Of a stretch of 64,000 bases of DNA, positions 54,051-64,000 are shown piece by piece; the first letter of the stretch is position 1, and each line of letters opens with the position of its first letter. The position numbers were made by a program, and so were the translations under genes. The notes below the pieces were generated by a model. It was not told the DNA's origin. It did not search any database and saw only the letters and a list, made by a program, of their open reading frames with translations. Source of the stretch: Cristatella mucedo (lineage: Eukaryota > Bryozoa > Phylactolaemata > Cristatellidae); assembly GCA_009760855.2 (NCBI GenBank), contig WPIO01000046.1, positions 1-64,000 of the forward strand, written 5' to 3'.

Positions 54051-54890
54051 GCTAAAACTTCTCATCAGCTCATCGTCGTGCATATCCTCGCTCAATTGCT
54101 TCGGCCTTGCGGCGTCGCGCTCGGCCGGCTATAGCTGTGCGACAGACTGCCCCGCTCGACGGCTGCTCAGAAGCAGCGCAGCTCGTCGGACGCGCTGCGC
54201 TGCTTGGCGAAGCGTCGGCGCCCAGCGCTCGCAGCACCGCCGCCTCCGCTGCACCGGACATGGACGGCGCGGCCCGCAGCCGTCGCTCCACCTAGTGCCC
54301 GCCGTTGGCCGGTGCTAGCTTTTGGGTGCAGGTAGCGAGCGCAATTTCTTACTTCCTTCGCTCTATTGTCGCTGGCTTCGAGCGGCCGCGGGCAGCAATT
54401 ACCCCGCCAATGCCGGCCGTAAATGGGCAGGAAGTGTCGCCCGCTGACGGAGGGGTTTTGACATTCGGAGGCGATGACCTTCGAGAGTCGCCGCCGCTGA
54501 TTAACGGGCTCGTCGATTTCCTGGTCAGGACAGCGGCGGTGGCCGGCCCGCTTGCCGCGGCGATCGGAAGGCTTCGGCAGTTGGTCAACTCGAAAGTGAC
54601 GGCTTCAGGCGCACGCCGCCAGGAAAGCCTCGTTGCTTAAGCGTAGATTCCGCTCAGGCAATGGTCGACGGATTCAGCGGCCATTTGCATTTAGCCGCAG
54701 AAGAGCGTGAGCGGCGAGTCTCCCGCTTGTTCGCAGGCAGTTGGGCAGTGCTCGCTCACAGAACCCAGGACTTGGGCGGTACGAGGACGCCTGAGTGGGC
54801 GCGGTGCGAGAGCCTCACCCTTCGGCACAGACGCAGGCAAGCCCGTCGGTAGCTCTTTGTTGGGCCCCGAATTCGACTTTCAAGATGTAA
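54051..54890. other. GC-rich region with unrecognised frames
   Basis: A plus-strand frame at 54305-54640 (111 codons, including SPADGGVLTFGGDDLRESPP and an alanine-rich helix-like end) and minus-strand frames over the same bases are open. None is recognised; GC content inflates open frames here. Confidence 0.3.
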
Positions 54891-55412
54891 CAATTGACTT
54901 CAAGGTTTTGTCGCTCACTTTTAGGTCTCTTCATTCTATGGCTCCAGCCTATCTTTCAGATATACTACCCCATCAGGCAAAGCATCGTACCACTCGCTTT
55001 TCGGAATCCAACAGTCTAGAAATACCTCGTACAAACCTTAAATCCTTTGGAGACCGTGCATTTAGCTCGTATGCTCCCACAGCCTGGAACTCCCTCCCGA
55101 CCTGCGTCAGAACATCCCCTGACCTGACCACATTTAAAAGAAACTTAAAAACATACCTATTTAGGACAGCATTTAGTGGGTCCTTGTGATTCGTCTTCGA
55201 TGTGCTTATGCGTGCTGACACTGTGCATGCTGCCACTAACCACATTTGCATGCTGACCCAGTGCATGTAACCCCTAACCATGTTATTCATTTTGTTTGTT
55301 TTTCAAGCATGATTTTACTTACTATTCTATTGCCTATCACTTTGCAGCAAATGTAAAGCGCCTAGAAAGAGATTAAGTTCTCTGAGGGCGCTTTATCAAG
55401 TGCAATATATTA
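54891..55412 (+). mobile_element. LINE-A 3' end
   Basis: Starts at IDFKVLSLTFRSLHSM, continues through FGDRAFSSYAPTAW and KRNLKTYLFRTAFSGSL to a stop at 55187-55189, then 3' UTR, hairpin and a short ATATT tail. The C-terminal frame is intact. Confidence 0.93.
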
Positions 55413-55699
55413 TCAACTCCGGCGGATGGGTGGGTGGGTGGGTGGGCGGGGTTGCCGTTTACTCACCCAAAATAAGATGGGCAGCGAGGTCCTGCTGTCG
55501 CGTTGCTTCACACCACACCCACTTCGACCGTGCACACAGCACAGTATTGATTGATTGTACTGAGCGCAGATGATTGAAAGTGATGAACAGCTCGTACTCG
55601 TCGCACGCACTTGGAGGAGGAAATATCGGCAGCGCGGACTGTCTGACGCGAACGTCGATACAGCCACATTGCACAGCCGTTCATTAATCTTCACTACAG

Positions 55700-56000
55700 G
55701 CCTAACGAGCAGCGTATCGAACTCCAGGTTCTGGCTCTTTCCTTTTGGCTGTTGCGTTCTCTCGCTCCAGCCCACCTTTACGAGCTGGTTTCACATGAAC
55801 CTCCCCCTCCCCTCCCCCGTCGCACCACCAGCTCTTCTGACTGGTTCGTTGTTTGTGCACATGTCTAACTACAAATATTTTGGAGACCGCGCCTTCATTT
55901 TTCTACGCTCCCAAAGCTCAGAACTCACCATTGACTGACATCACGTCATCTCGTTTTGGGCGATATTAAAAAAGAAGCTAGAACCTAGCGGGTACCTGGT
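55700..56000 (+). mobile_element. Diverged LINE C-terminal fragment
   Basis: Reads GLTSSVSNSRFWLFPFGCC (other phase SLAPAHL-like), then NYKYFGDRAFIFLRSQSSEL, comparable to NLKSFGDRAFSSYAPKAWNS. A TGGGTGGGTGGGTGGGTGGG run lies upstream at about 55427. Confidence 0.5.
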
Positions 56001-56467
56001 CTTCCTCACAGCCTTCACTCTGTCCGAATGAACTGACCTTTTGTGCGGTTTTGCTCAAAGAAAAAATTCGCATGTTGCGAGTAAAGACAAGCATAGTACG
56101 CTTTTCATAGAGCTCAGTGAACTCTTCTTTTATTTCTGTGAGCCTTGCTTACCAGTGCATAATTAAGGGCATGTTCCTGACCGGGTCCTACTAACTGGCG
56201 GCCTTGAGTACCTTCTGTGTGCTTGTGCGAGCTCGTCTGTGAACGACACCTGGGTGCCTTAGCTTTCGTGCCTAAGCAAAATACCTTGCAACTATCGTTT
56301 ATTGTTTCTCAAGCTCTGAGTTATAAAGTACCTGAATATAGGGCGAGTACTCTAAGGACGCTTCACAAGAGAATTTGTATCATCGTTATTCTTTTCTCAA
56401 AGCTTCATTCATCTATATCCATCTTTGTGCATCTGCTTGTATATGTAGTTTATAGTTCATTTATGTA
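56001..56467. other. Unassigned AT-rich spacer
   Basis: No gene or repeat family recognised. Confidence 0.4.
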
Positions 56468-56560
56468 GCAGCTCTCTTAGAGAACCTAATCTACATCCAG
56501 GCACTTAACACATGCCGCAGGGCTCCTCGAGCCCCTATATACCTTTGCACCTCAATAGCG
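56468..56560 (-). mobile_element. SINE-2 fragment
   Basis: Plus strand AGCTCTCTTAGAGAACCTAA, ACATCCAGGCACTTAACACA and TGCCGCAGGGCTCCTCGAGC: the 3' part and B-box region of a minus-strand SINE-2. Confidence 0.65.
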
Positions 56561-57474
56561 CGAAGCGATTTCCGAATTTCAGACATTCGCAATGCGATTT
56601 GCTACTGTGTGACACACTCCGCTTAGGTTCGAAATTGCCTGTGCCCTTTGATGCTCGGGTTATTTTCTGATTCAGAAGATGCAAATGTCTGCGATTATAA
56701 GCAGCAATTTTTCATGAAGTTGGATTCTTCTTGTACTCTTCCCTTGAGTGCAATGTCATTCAAAATGCTTTATACACTCTTCCACGTTTGTAATAGGCAT
56801 GATGGACGTCAGCGTGAGAGAATCACCAGACGTAATGGGCCGTGGGGTAAGGAATCCTCAGGCAGTTCAAGCAGAGGTCGCATGCGCTTGGTAGGATTGT
56901 GTAGGCGTACTTCCTCGCGAACCTGTAGAGATGACCTGCAGCATGTGGTCAAAGGATCAGTTCGCACTTCTACAGCTACAGAAAACTCCAAGTCTCCACT
57001 CGGTGAACGTCAAGCTACAGGCTAATGACAGGAAGCACTGTCAGAAGTGTCTAGTGTCCGTCAACTTTCAGGAAAAGACAGACGGCAAACGGAATGAGGA
57101 GCATGCTGAGCGTGTAGCCGTCACGGAGGCGTTGAGTCGAGAGCAACGTCACGGAGCCGAGACAAACGTTCGAGCGACGTTTTGCTGTACATCAAGATCT
57201 TGCTGTCGCTAGAACGGGAAGCCACGACTTCTGCAGTATTTGCATTCTGCTATAAATATTATCAGTTGCTGGGACTTTTCTCTGCACAGTGATTCTACTT
57301 ACTCCCGGCACTGAATTCACAAGTATTTACAGTTGGGAAGTCGCGGCGGAAAGTAGCTCATGTGGCTACAAGGATCTTATGGGGTTCGATCAAGCAGTAC
57401 AAATGTTATCCCGCCCGTGCGTGTTCCGGTTTACATGCACATTTATAACAGTATTGTTTTACCGCGAGTAACTG

Positions 57475-57475
<1 letters not shown>
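56561..57475. other. Unassigned spacer
   Basis: A 125-codon plus frame at 56648-57025 and a 60-codon minus frame are unrecognised. Confidence 0.35.

Positions 57476-57546
<71 letters not shown>
57476..57546. repeat. (GA)n microsatellite
   Basis: About 70 bases of pure GAGAGA. Confidence 0.97.
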
Positions 57547-57549
<3 letters not shown>

Positions 57550-57807
57550 CTACAAGTACATGTATGGGCTCAAGAGTTTGCACTCGAAGCCGTAGAGAAT
57601 TATTAGAGGCTCCGTAAGCATTTCGTCCACATCAGATTATATTTAATTTGTCAGCCCATTATTCGCAAGTCATCTATTCTTCATTTACCCTGAAACTGCT
57701 CCGTGATTTATTTCGTGAAATGATCTACTTCCGGCTTTTTCGAACCGTTGCCATCTCAGGGGACAAGGCTCCAAACATGTGCGACGGCAATTCTGAATCC
57801 CGTTCAC

Positions 57808-58146
57808 GCATAAACGAGCCAGTTCTTTCTAAGTGTTGCAGCGAATAGCGACAGTAGCGCGATCTTGGCCGGCTCGAAGATGAAAATGTGCTGCAGCAAC
57901 GCCCATCCGAGCAGACTTAGCCATTCGCGTGACTCGAGCTCGTGTAGGCCCACGCCCACGTGCGCCGCCGCGAGCAAGGCCGCCGCTCCTTGCAGCAGAG
58001 AAAACGCGACGGCGGTGCGAGCGATCCGTGGCGAGAAGAACTTGGTGTGCTCGCCGCTCATCTCCATGTCAAGCTGCAGCAGGTGCGCCTCCGATATCTT
58101 GATGGCGTCTTTCACCAGGCCGGGAACGATGCCGCGGCAATGGAGC
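57808..58146 (-). CDS. Probable exon of a polycystin-1-like membrane protein
   Basis: On the minus strand an acceptor-like TTGAATCAG is followed by an open phase reading LHCRGIVPGLVKDAIKISEA, HLLQLDMEMSGEHTKFFSPR, a hydrophobic helix (TAVAFSLLQGAAALLAAAHV), an EL-E-REW turn and a second helix (WLSLLGWALLQHIFIFEPAK, then IALLSLFAATLRKN). The spacing W...Q-H-I-F-I-F-E-P-x-K matches the polycystin/REJ pattern 'W....S..QS..v.qP.K' in the transmembrane block. Possible GTGAAC or GTTTAT donors follow near 57808-57816; a stop lies at 57804. The family works in membrane mechanosensing or gamete-surface roles; which applies here is unknown. Neighbouring exons were not found. An unrelated two-helix membrane protein remains possible. 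Confidence 0.45.
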
Positions 58147-59505
58147 CTGATTCAACACGAACGCCGAACGTGGTTGTAGCGGAGAGGCTTCGCAAGTCGA
58201 AAGTGGTGCATGCATAGTGCAATGGCATAATGCATTTGGCAAGCAAGCGATTTCGATTACAAGGTCATCAAAATAGCTGCGCCCCTCTGCGTCCGAGCTA
58301 CTTCGTCTAGAACTTCTTCTTTCATCGCGAAATGAAGCAACGGCTTGCTTGCGAGGTTTTCAATTGCAACTTAAGAGGTTACGAATCCGATGTTGAAAGC
58401 ACGCAAAAAATTCAAAGGGCTGCACGGAATGTACAGTATGTACTGCATACCATCCGAGTATATATATTCTATGAGTGTACATCTTCGGAAGGTAAAGTCC
58501 ACAAATAACTCATTAGCTTGGGCTAAGGATTGGATTTTAAGAGATGAGAAATAAGCTTTAAACTTGAAAGCTGAAAATGTATATTACTTTTATTGAGAAA
58601 CAATTTTTAGCCTGGTACGTGCGTAAACTTCCTAAGTTATTGAGATAAATTTAATAAAATTGAAATTTACTGAGAATTATAACAGACAGTAAGTCTTCAA
58701 AAGCAGTGAAGATAGGTTGCTCTGCCATTGTAAGATTTGTCTGTACAAAGGTGATGCAAGAGAAAATCCGACTGGTGAACTGTGCTGATTTACTAGACTT
58801 GACTACTCACCTCATCGTGAGGTTCGTTCTTCTAAGTAATCACTGTTTTGTATACTATTTTTATATAGATGAACAAGAGTAGCTTGAACAATTGCCATTG
58901 ACTACTCAGGATATTTTGTAGTATTTCCTCTTTATGATTTTGCAGCAGAGTGTGGACACCATCTATACCGTCATACTGGTCTGTCTTACCAAAGCATGCA
59001 TGTCCAAGCAGCCGAAAATTATCACTTTGTAGCCACGTTGAATGATAAAGTACCCAATGACGATCTAAGTGAAAGCAAGAACGACACCGCAAAGCCATGG
59101 AGTGAACGAACGTCAGCATAACGGGGGGAGGAGGGACAGCATGCAGCCTCAGCCAAATTCTTCCGAGAAAAATAGCGCGATATCGAAGCAATCGTGAGCA
59201 CTCAAGTCATGCATTCGTAGGAGTGAAATGCAAAGTGCTTAAGAGGTTCTACCTACCGATCAAAGAAAGCTGGCCTGCCGCTAGGCAGCACGATGTGAAT
59301 AGAATGACTGTGTTAACCTACTTAAACTGAAAGGAAGTGCTTGGAATTGCATTTCTTCAAACGTGACTTTCGAAGGCATTGGTATAACTAACTTTCGTTG
59401 CGTTGTAGCAGTCCGTGATTGGTTGCAGTCAATGCAATACTCTAGCTACGATTGGCAACACTGCGAAGTATAACAGGCCATTTATTATAGCATGGTCAAT
59501 ACACC
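58147..59505. other. Mostly AT-rich spacer, possible intron
   Basis: If the exon at 57808-58146 is real this is upstream intron. A 119-codon minus-strand frame at 58832-59191 contains a good donor (TTTGGTAAGACAG) and an acceptor-like pyrimidine tract ending in CACTTAG, 75 bases apart, but the encoded sequence is not recognised. Confidence 0.3.
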
Positions 59506-59579
<74 letters not shown>

Positions 59580-59591
59580 TAGATAGATAGA
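59506..59591. repeat. (GA)n with (GATA)n end
   Basis: GAGAGA for about 65 bases, then GATAGATAGATAGATAGA. Confidence 0.96.
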
Positions 59592-60002
59592 GAGATTGTG
59601 TTCTGTATGTATGCCTGCGCTTCTGTATGCTAGATCAAGAGTAGCTTAAAATGATACGTTTATGGATTCAACACACTATGGCACGTATAGTTTCCTATCG
59701 GTTGGCTCCTAAAATTGTCGTCTCACTGTAAATGTCTTTGAAATGCACGTACCTATGGGTATATATCTATATTGAGCATTTACATTATATGCTTACTTCA
59801 AGACCTGTTTGCATCACAGCTAAAGACTCACAGAGTCACAAACTTTCCCGAAACATGAAGATTCATGCATTTTTGCATTGCTCTTACTTGACAGAACACA
59901 CTACAGCTGGACCATCCCATACCAGGACCATCCCTTACCATCCCCTACTCCTTCATAGGCTTGCGCATGCAGTCTGCTAGGGGATCAGGGTACCTTACAG
60001 TT
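59592..60002. other. Unassigned spacer
   Basis: No gene or repeat family recognised. Confidence 0.4.
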
Positions 60003-60180
60003 TGAGCCGTGATGGCACACCAGGTAAGGCGGTTGCTTTCACGACCTTGGTCCTGAGGTCATGGGTTCGATTCCTGCGGCGGGAGATTCTTTATCGCCAC
60101 TGCAAGCGGTGGTGATAGCCGTAAAGGCTCTTCTGTCGCTATACAAAAAGAGGCTGTTTAATCAGCTAGGATTTATTTAT
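60003..60180 (+). mobile_element. SINE-1 copy, full length
   Basis: GAGCCGTGATGGCACACCAG, GGTCATGGGTTCGATTCCTG, GCAAGCGGTGGTGATAGCCG, AGGCTGTTTAATCAGCTAGG and a (TTTA)n tail. Near consensus, so relatively young. Confidence 0.93.
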
Positions 60181-60341
60181 TTATTTATTTACAGTTTTCT
60201 CTACCAGGAGCTACTGTCACAGAGCTCAAGATCACAACTGCCTGAAACTTATCAACAAGATGTCAATCAGTACTTGATAATTCTGTTAGATGGCTTCGGT
60301 GTCTTGAGCGAAAAGTCAGGCAGATTCAGCTACACATTGCT

Positions 60342-60344
<3 letters not shown>

Positions 60345-60418
<74 letters not shown>
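60345..60418. repeat. (TA)n microsatellite
   Basis: TATATA run joined to the tail of the minus-strand SINE-2 that follows; the SINE tail probably seeded it. Confidence 0.95.
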
Positions 60419-60421
<3 letters not shown>

Positions 60422-60555
60422 CCTATACATAGCGCCCCAAGAGAACGTGATCTCTATTCAGGCGCTTCACATATGCCTCGGGGCTCGAGCCGACGACCTC
60501 AGTCAGTCCTTGGTCGGAGCGAGCACCTTAACCGCTAGACCAAACCAGCAGCTTC
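60417..60555 (-). mobile_element. SINE-2 copy
   Basis: Plus strand CATAGCGCCCCAAGAGAACG, TCTATTCAGGCGCTTCACAT, GGGGCTCGAGCCGACGACCT and TTAACCGCTAGACCAAACCA. Full length, with its head towards the next SINE-2. Confidence 0.92.
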
Positions 60556-60589
60556 TACGATATTATGTGTGACTACGTTACAATGCATA

Positions 60590-60845
60590 GCCGCGCTAGT
60601 GTGGCCCAGTGTTTAAGGTGCTCGCCCCGATCAAGGTCTTGCCGAGGTCGTGGGCTCGAGCCCCACGGCATACAAGGATGATATAACTCACCATTCAATT
60701 GCATTTCCCTTTGCAGCAAATGTAAAGTGCCTAGAAAGAGATTGAATTCTCTGAGGGTGCTTTATCAAGTGCGTTGTTATTATTATTATTATGTGAAGCG
60801 CCTGAATTGAGAAAGTTCTCTTAGGGCGCTATACAAATTAATTAT
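60590..60845 (+). mobile_element. SINE-2 copy split by LINE-A tail
   Basis: Head GTGTGGCCCAGTGTTTAAGG, GATCAAGGTCTTGCCGAGGT and GGGCTCGAGCCCCACGGCAT. After a LINE-A fragment (60681-60790) it resumes at GTGAAGCGCCTGAATTGAGA and ends GGGCGCTATACAAATTAATT. Confidence 0.9.
60681..60790 (+). mobile_element. LINE-A 3' fragment nested in SINE-2
   Basis: Reads TAACTCACCATTCAATTGCA, CAGCAAATGTAAAGTGCCTA, GAGGGTGCTTTATCAAGTGC and an ATT tail. It is only about 110 bases long and splits the SINE at GGCATA/GTGAAG. Confidence 0.9.
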
Positions 60846-60905
60846 ATATATATTTAATTATAATATATATATATATATATATTATAATTATTATATATAT
60901 ATATA
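60842..60905. repeat. AT-rich microsatellite after SINE-2
   Basis: TATATA and TTAATTATAATATAT repeats extend the SINE-2 tail. Confidence 0.9.
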
Positions 60906-61077
60906 ATGCATCTTCGCGCTAGTTCTGCTGCTCGCCCGGCAAGAGGGATGTAAAGATGCTGCGTCGGAGATAAAAAAAAAGCTGCTTCTGGCAACTCACT
61001 GATATCTGAAATTGTGTAATCCAATGAAACCTCGGTTCTGTCCACTGGGTCACTAAGTTTTTGAGAAAATTTCAATG

Positions 61078-61883
61078 CAGTCAGCCCCGACTTACGAAAT
61101 AGAGAGGGACCGGAAAACCTATCGTAAGTCGAATTTTTGTAGCTCGAGATATAATACGTACTACTACAATATACGCTCTGACGAAGATATAGAGAGGTAA
61201 CGAGTTGAATTCTTTTTAAACACTTGGCAAATAAGAAGTAAATAGGAGCGAATAAATCAGATTATATTCACATACCATAATGTGGAGTATTTTAGGCATA
61301 AAAAAGCTGTTAGTTGTAGTACTATACATTGAGTACTATTGGGAGGAGGGAGAGAAGGAGTTGGACGACCTTGCCTATAGATCACCAGCTAGCTCCCTTC
61401 CCTCTTACTCTAAACCCTTGTGACTGGGTCAGATCGAAGGAGCTGCTTCGATAGTGCACGGTTGGGGTTCACTAGTTTCTATTTTGATGAAATAAGAATC
61501 AAACTTTGACCGCTTCGTTTTTTTTCCAGCCATCTCAAAATAAACAAAATATCTAATAAAGAATTAAGTATTAGTAAATCCTGTAATAAAGTATCAAATG
61601 GCAAAACCATAACACAAAATATGAGAACGCACGAGATCACCCTGAGCACTTCTTGCCTCTAGCAAATCACGCAAGCAAGAGAGAGCCATCAGTATCCATA
61701 ATGCTTAGCTATCAGACAACTTTTCTTTCCTACTGTTTGCTGCGTTATCAAATCTACTGACAGCGAACGGATTTGAAAGTTTTCTCGGATAAATTTTGAC
61801 TTTAGATTATCTTGCGTGAATGTTACAGAGTTCTTATCTCCAAATTTTCTTAAGTCGAGCCGTCGTAAGACGACGGCTAACTG
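61078..61883. mobile_element. pogo/Tigger-like MITE (non-autonomous)
   Basis: Left end CAGTCAGCCCCGACTTACGA and right end (complement) CAGTTAGCCGTCGTCTTACG align with one gap. Both ends contain subterminal hairpins: CGACTTACGA with TCGTAAGTCG on the left, CCGTCGT with ACGACGG on the right. The right flank is TA, while the left is TG, so one half of a TA target duplication seems mutated. About 806 bp with no transposase frame. The CAGT...CTTACGA terminus is typical of Tc1/mariner-pogo elements. Confidence 0.6.
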
Positions 61884-62724
61884 TAACTAGCTTCTTGAGA
61901 ATTGTACACGAACGCGAACCCATGCACCATCACAATCTAACCATCACACTCTCCGGCATTTTTTCTCTTGATTTGTCAAAGTTATGTTCTAGATCTGCCC
62001 ATTTTGTCTGGCCTTCAACTTTTAGTCAGTGTCTTATTATTGTTATTATTATTGAGCTCTATTGTCGAGTAGCGTTGCTTTCCAACCAGAATCATTATCT
62101 TCTCTTTGTTAATTGTCAAATATTGGCAGCGCTACGAGCTTACGTTGGATATCACCAGTTGAGAACCATGACATAATTCCAGGAAACCGGTGCACTGCAT
62201 TACCAGAACATCTGCACCTGCTTCCAGTCATAAATTAATGACTGGCAAAACTCTGCCGTATCCATTGGATGACGACAGCTAAAGTACTAGCAGACACCGG
62301 CAAACATGCAATTTTTGACCGATAAGCGAGTGAAAACATATCAGAGCCTTGTCGCAATAAATACAAGTGCAGTACTTTTCGAAAGGTCCCTCACGAACAC
62401 TCGAGAAAGTTCGACAGGCTAGCCTAATGGAAGCTAAGCAGTTTGGCGAAATGGCGGGCGGGATTAATTGTGCTTATTCTTCCGCTTGGAGTATTTGTGC
62501 TTCTAGCCGCTGCACCCTAAAAACTTTCAGTCATCACACGAGCCACTGGTTCCTATCCGGCTAAGATTTTACTCTATTTCATTTTACTTTTCAAAGTCAC
62601 AATTTGCCTTTCTGGCAAGACATTACTTTCAGTGCGAAGCTAATATCGCTGTGAAATAACGACGGGGAATTATCGATGGATTTATGCAGCTACTGGCATA
62701 TGTATATACAGCTGTTTTATGTCT
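61884..62724. other. Unassigned spacer
   Basis: Frames at 61820-62176 and 62367-62564 are unrecognised; a short ATT run lies near 62036-62052. Confidence 0.4.
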
Positions 62725-63622
62725 ATAATAATAATAATAGTACATTTGTATAGCACCCTCAGAGAACTTAGTCTCTTTCTACACACTTTACATGTACTGT
62801 AAAGGAAGCATGACCATATAGTTAGTAGCAACATTCGCAACGTCAGCAAGAGTGACTTGAATGGAGATGACCTGCACAGAGTCAGCATGCAAATATGGCT
62901 AGTGGCAGCATGCACAGTATCAGCACGCATGAGCACACAAAGGAAGAATCCCAAGGACCCACTAAATGCCATGATCAAATAGGTGCTTTTTAGCTTTTTT
63001 TTTTTAAATATTGTCATGTCAGGGGATGTCATGACGTCCATCGGGTTCCAGGCTTTGAGAGCGTACGAACTAAAGGCTTGGTCTCCAAAGTATTTGAGGT
63101 CTGCACAAGGTATAACTAATTGATTCGCAAAAGCCGGTGGTACGATGCTTAGCCTGGTGGGGCAGTAGATCTGATAGGTCGGCTGGAGCCAAAGAGTGAA
63201 GGGACCTGAAGTGAGCGACAAAACCTTGAAGTCGATGTGTTGCTTGACTGGTAGCCAGTGCAGGTCGGCGAAAATTGGTGTGATGGGGTAACTGCGATGC
63301 TTATGACAGACAAGCCTAGCTGCAAAGTTTTGCACCAGCTGTAAGCGCCTGGTTTCATTGGCCGGTAGACCAGCAAGCCGTGAGTTGCAGAAGTTACAAA
63401 TGCATGAACCAATTTGGACGCGGTATCCCTGTGTAAACAAGCCCGGATTTTAGCAATGTTATGTAGCTAAAAGGTGGCAGACGTTGCTGCGGTCACTTTG
63501 GAACCGCACACCAAGATTTTGTGCAGATGCAACAGGTAATATGCTGGCAGAGCCGATCTTGAGCTATGTGACATGCTTTCCAATTTTTGAGTCGCACTCG
63601 GCTTGCCCATAGCTAATAAGTT
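62725..63622 (-). mobile_element. LINE-A copy, diverged 3' part
   Basis: Minus strand starts near the MGKPS motif (63622), passes KLES and the segment preceding AATSAT, then CNFCNSRLAGLPANETRRLQ, LADLHWLPVKQHIDFKVLSL (phase breaks), FGDQAFSSYALKAWN, a T-rich insertion near 62995-63006, the 3' UTR and an ATT tail. Several frameshifts. Confidence 0.88.
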
Positions 63623-64000
63623 GGTCGCGTAATCTCCACCGAAAGCGAAGAGAGAACGAGAAACGTTAAAGAAGATAGTTTATAAATCTTTCATTGTGGA
63701 ATGAAGCAAGTGGGTGCATAAGGAGTCGCAAGCGGCGACGAAATCTGAAAAGGCTGAGTGGCTGATAGAAATTGAATGCAATCAATCTCCAGGCTCCTTT
63801 TTCAATTTGCATTCGTATGTGCAGAAAGCTGTACTGAGAAGAGCGGAGTAGGAAAAAGGAAGGCGCGTTAGTTTTTCGTAGTGCGATTATTATCTTAAAT
63901 TAACTCGAACTAACTTACACGTATTGCATCAGCGACTCGAAGTTTGCAGTTCTCCACAGCCAGCGTATCTGAGTAGGATCAAGATGGTACGCATGCACCG
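63623..64000. other. Unassigned spacer to window end
   Basis: No gene or repeat family recognised. Confidence 0.4.

Noticed and set aside
58832-59191. 119-codon minus frame with good splice-like signals
   Set aside because: The sites would bound a 75-base exon, but no phase gives a recognised domain, and AT-rich intron-like sequence surrounds it.

Overview
The window looks like nuclear DNA of an animal, most likely an invertebrate. It is dominated by dispersed repeats of animal type: CR1/L2-like non-LTR retrotransposons with microsatellite tails, two tRNA-derived SINE families, an LTR element, and several terminal-inverted-repeat DNA transposons. Long simple repeats and CpG-rich patches alternate with AT-rich spacers. 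There is no operon structure and no complete protein-coding host gene. I cannot name the species. Working names used below are LINE-A (3' hairpin plus an ATT-type tail), LINE-B (TTACA-type tail), SINE-1 and SINE-2.

Layout. 1-6.3 kb is CpG-rich, low-complexity DNA with a long GCC tract and a GA tract. 6.3-12.3 kb holds a decayed MULE-type transposase fragment next to a large inverted array of diverged ~175-bp tandem units; the array flips orientation near 8,475 and is split by a LINE-A insertion with a 7-bp target duplication. 12.5-19.3 kb is a mosaic of LINE and SINE pieces with GC-rich patches. 19,317-21,147 is a compact LTR element carrying only a gag-like gene, with matching LTRs and a 5-bp target duplication. 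21-31 kb is mostly unassigned DNA with simple repeats. 31-42.4 kb contains nested LINE-A, LINE-B and SINE-1 copies. 43,994-44,826 is a small DNA transposon with 26-bp inverted termini, a probable ATTT target duplication and an unrecognised ORF. 45.7-50 kb holds an LTR fragment related to the 19-kb element and more LINEs. 50,459-50,647 is a short hAT element that strongly resembles the horizontally transferred SPIN family, inserted in a SINE-2. 57.8-58.1 kb carries the best host-exon candidate, a membrane segment resembling polycystin-1-like proteins (minus strand). 60-64 kb has paired SINE-2 copies, a pogo/Tigger-like MITE and a LINE-A copy.

How the parts relate: SINE-2 ends in the same hairpin-like 3' sequence as LINE-A, the pattern expected if SINE-2 borrows LINE-A's reverse transcriptase. 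Nested insertions give a relative chronology. All mobile-element genes seen are truncated or carry stops or frameshifts, except that the gag-like frame is intact. Coordinates of repeat edges are read by eye and may be off by 5-20 bases; target duplications are given where they fix the edge.
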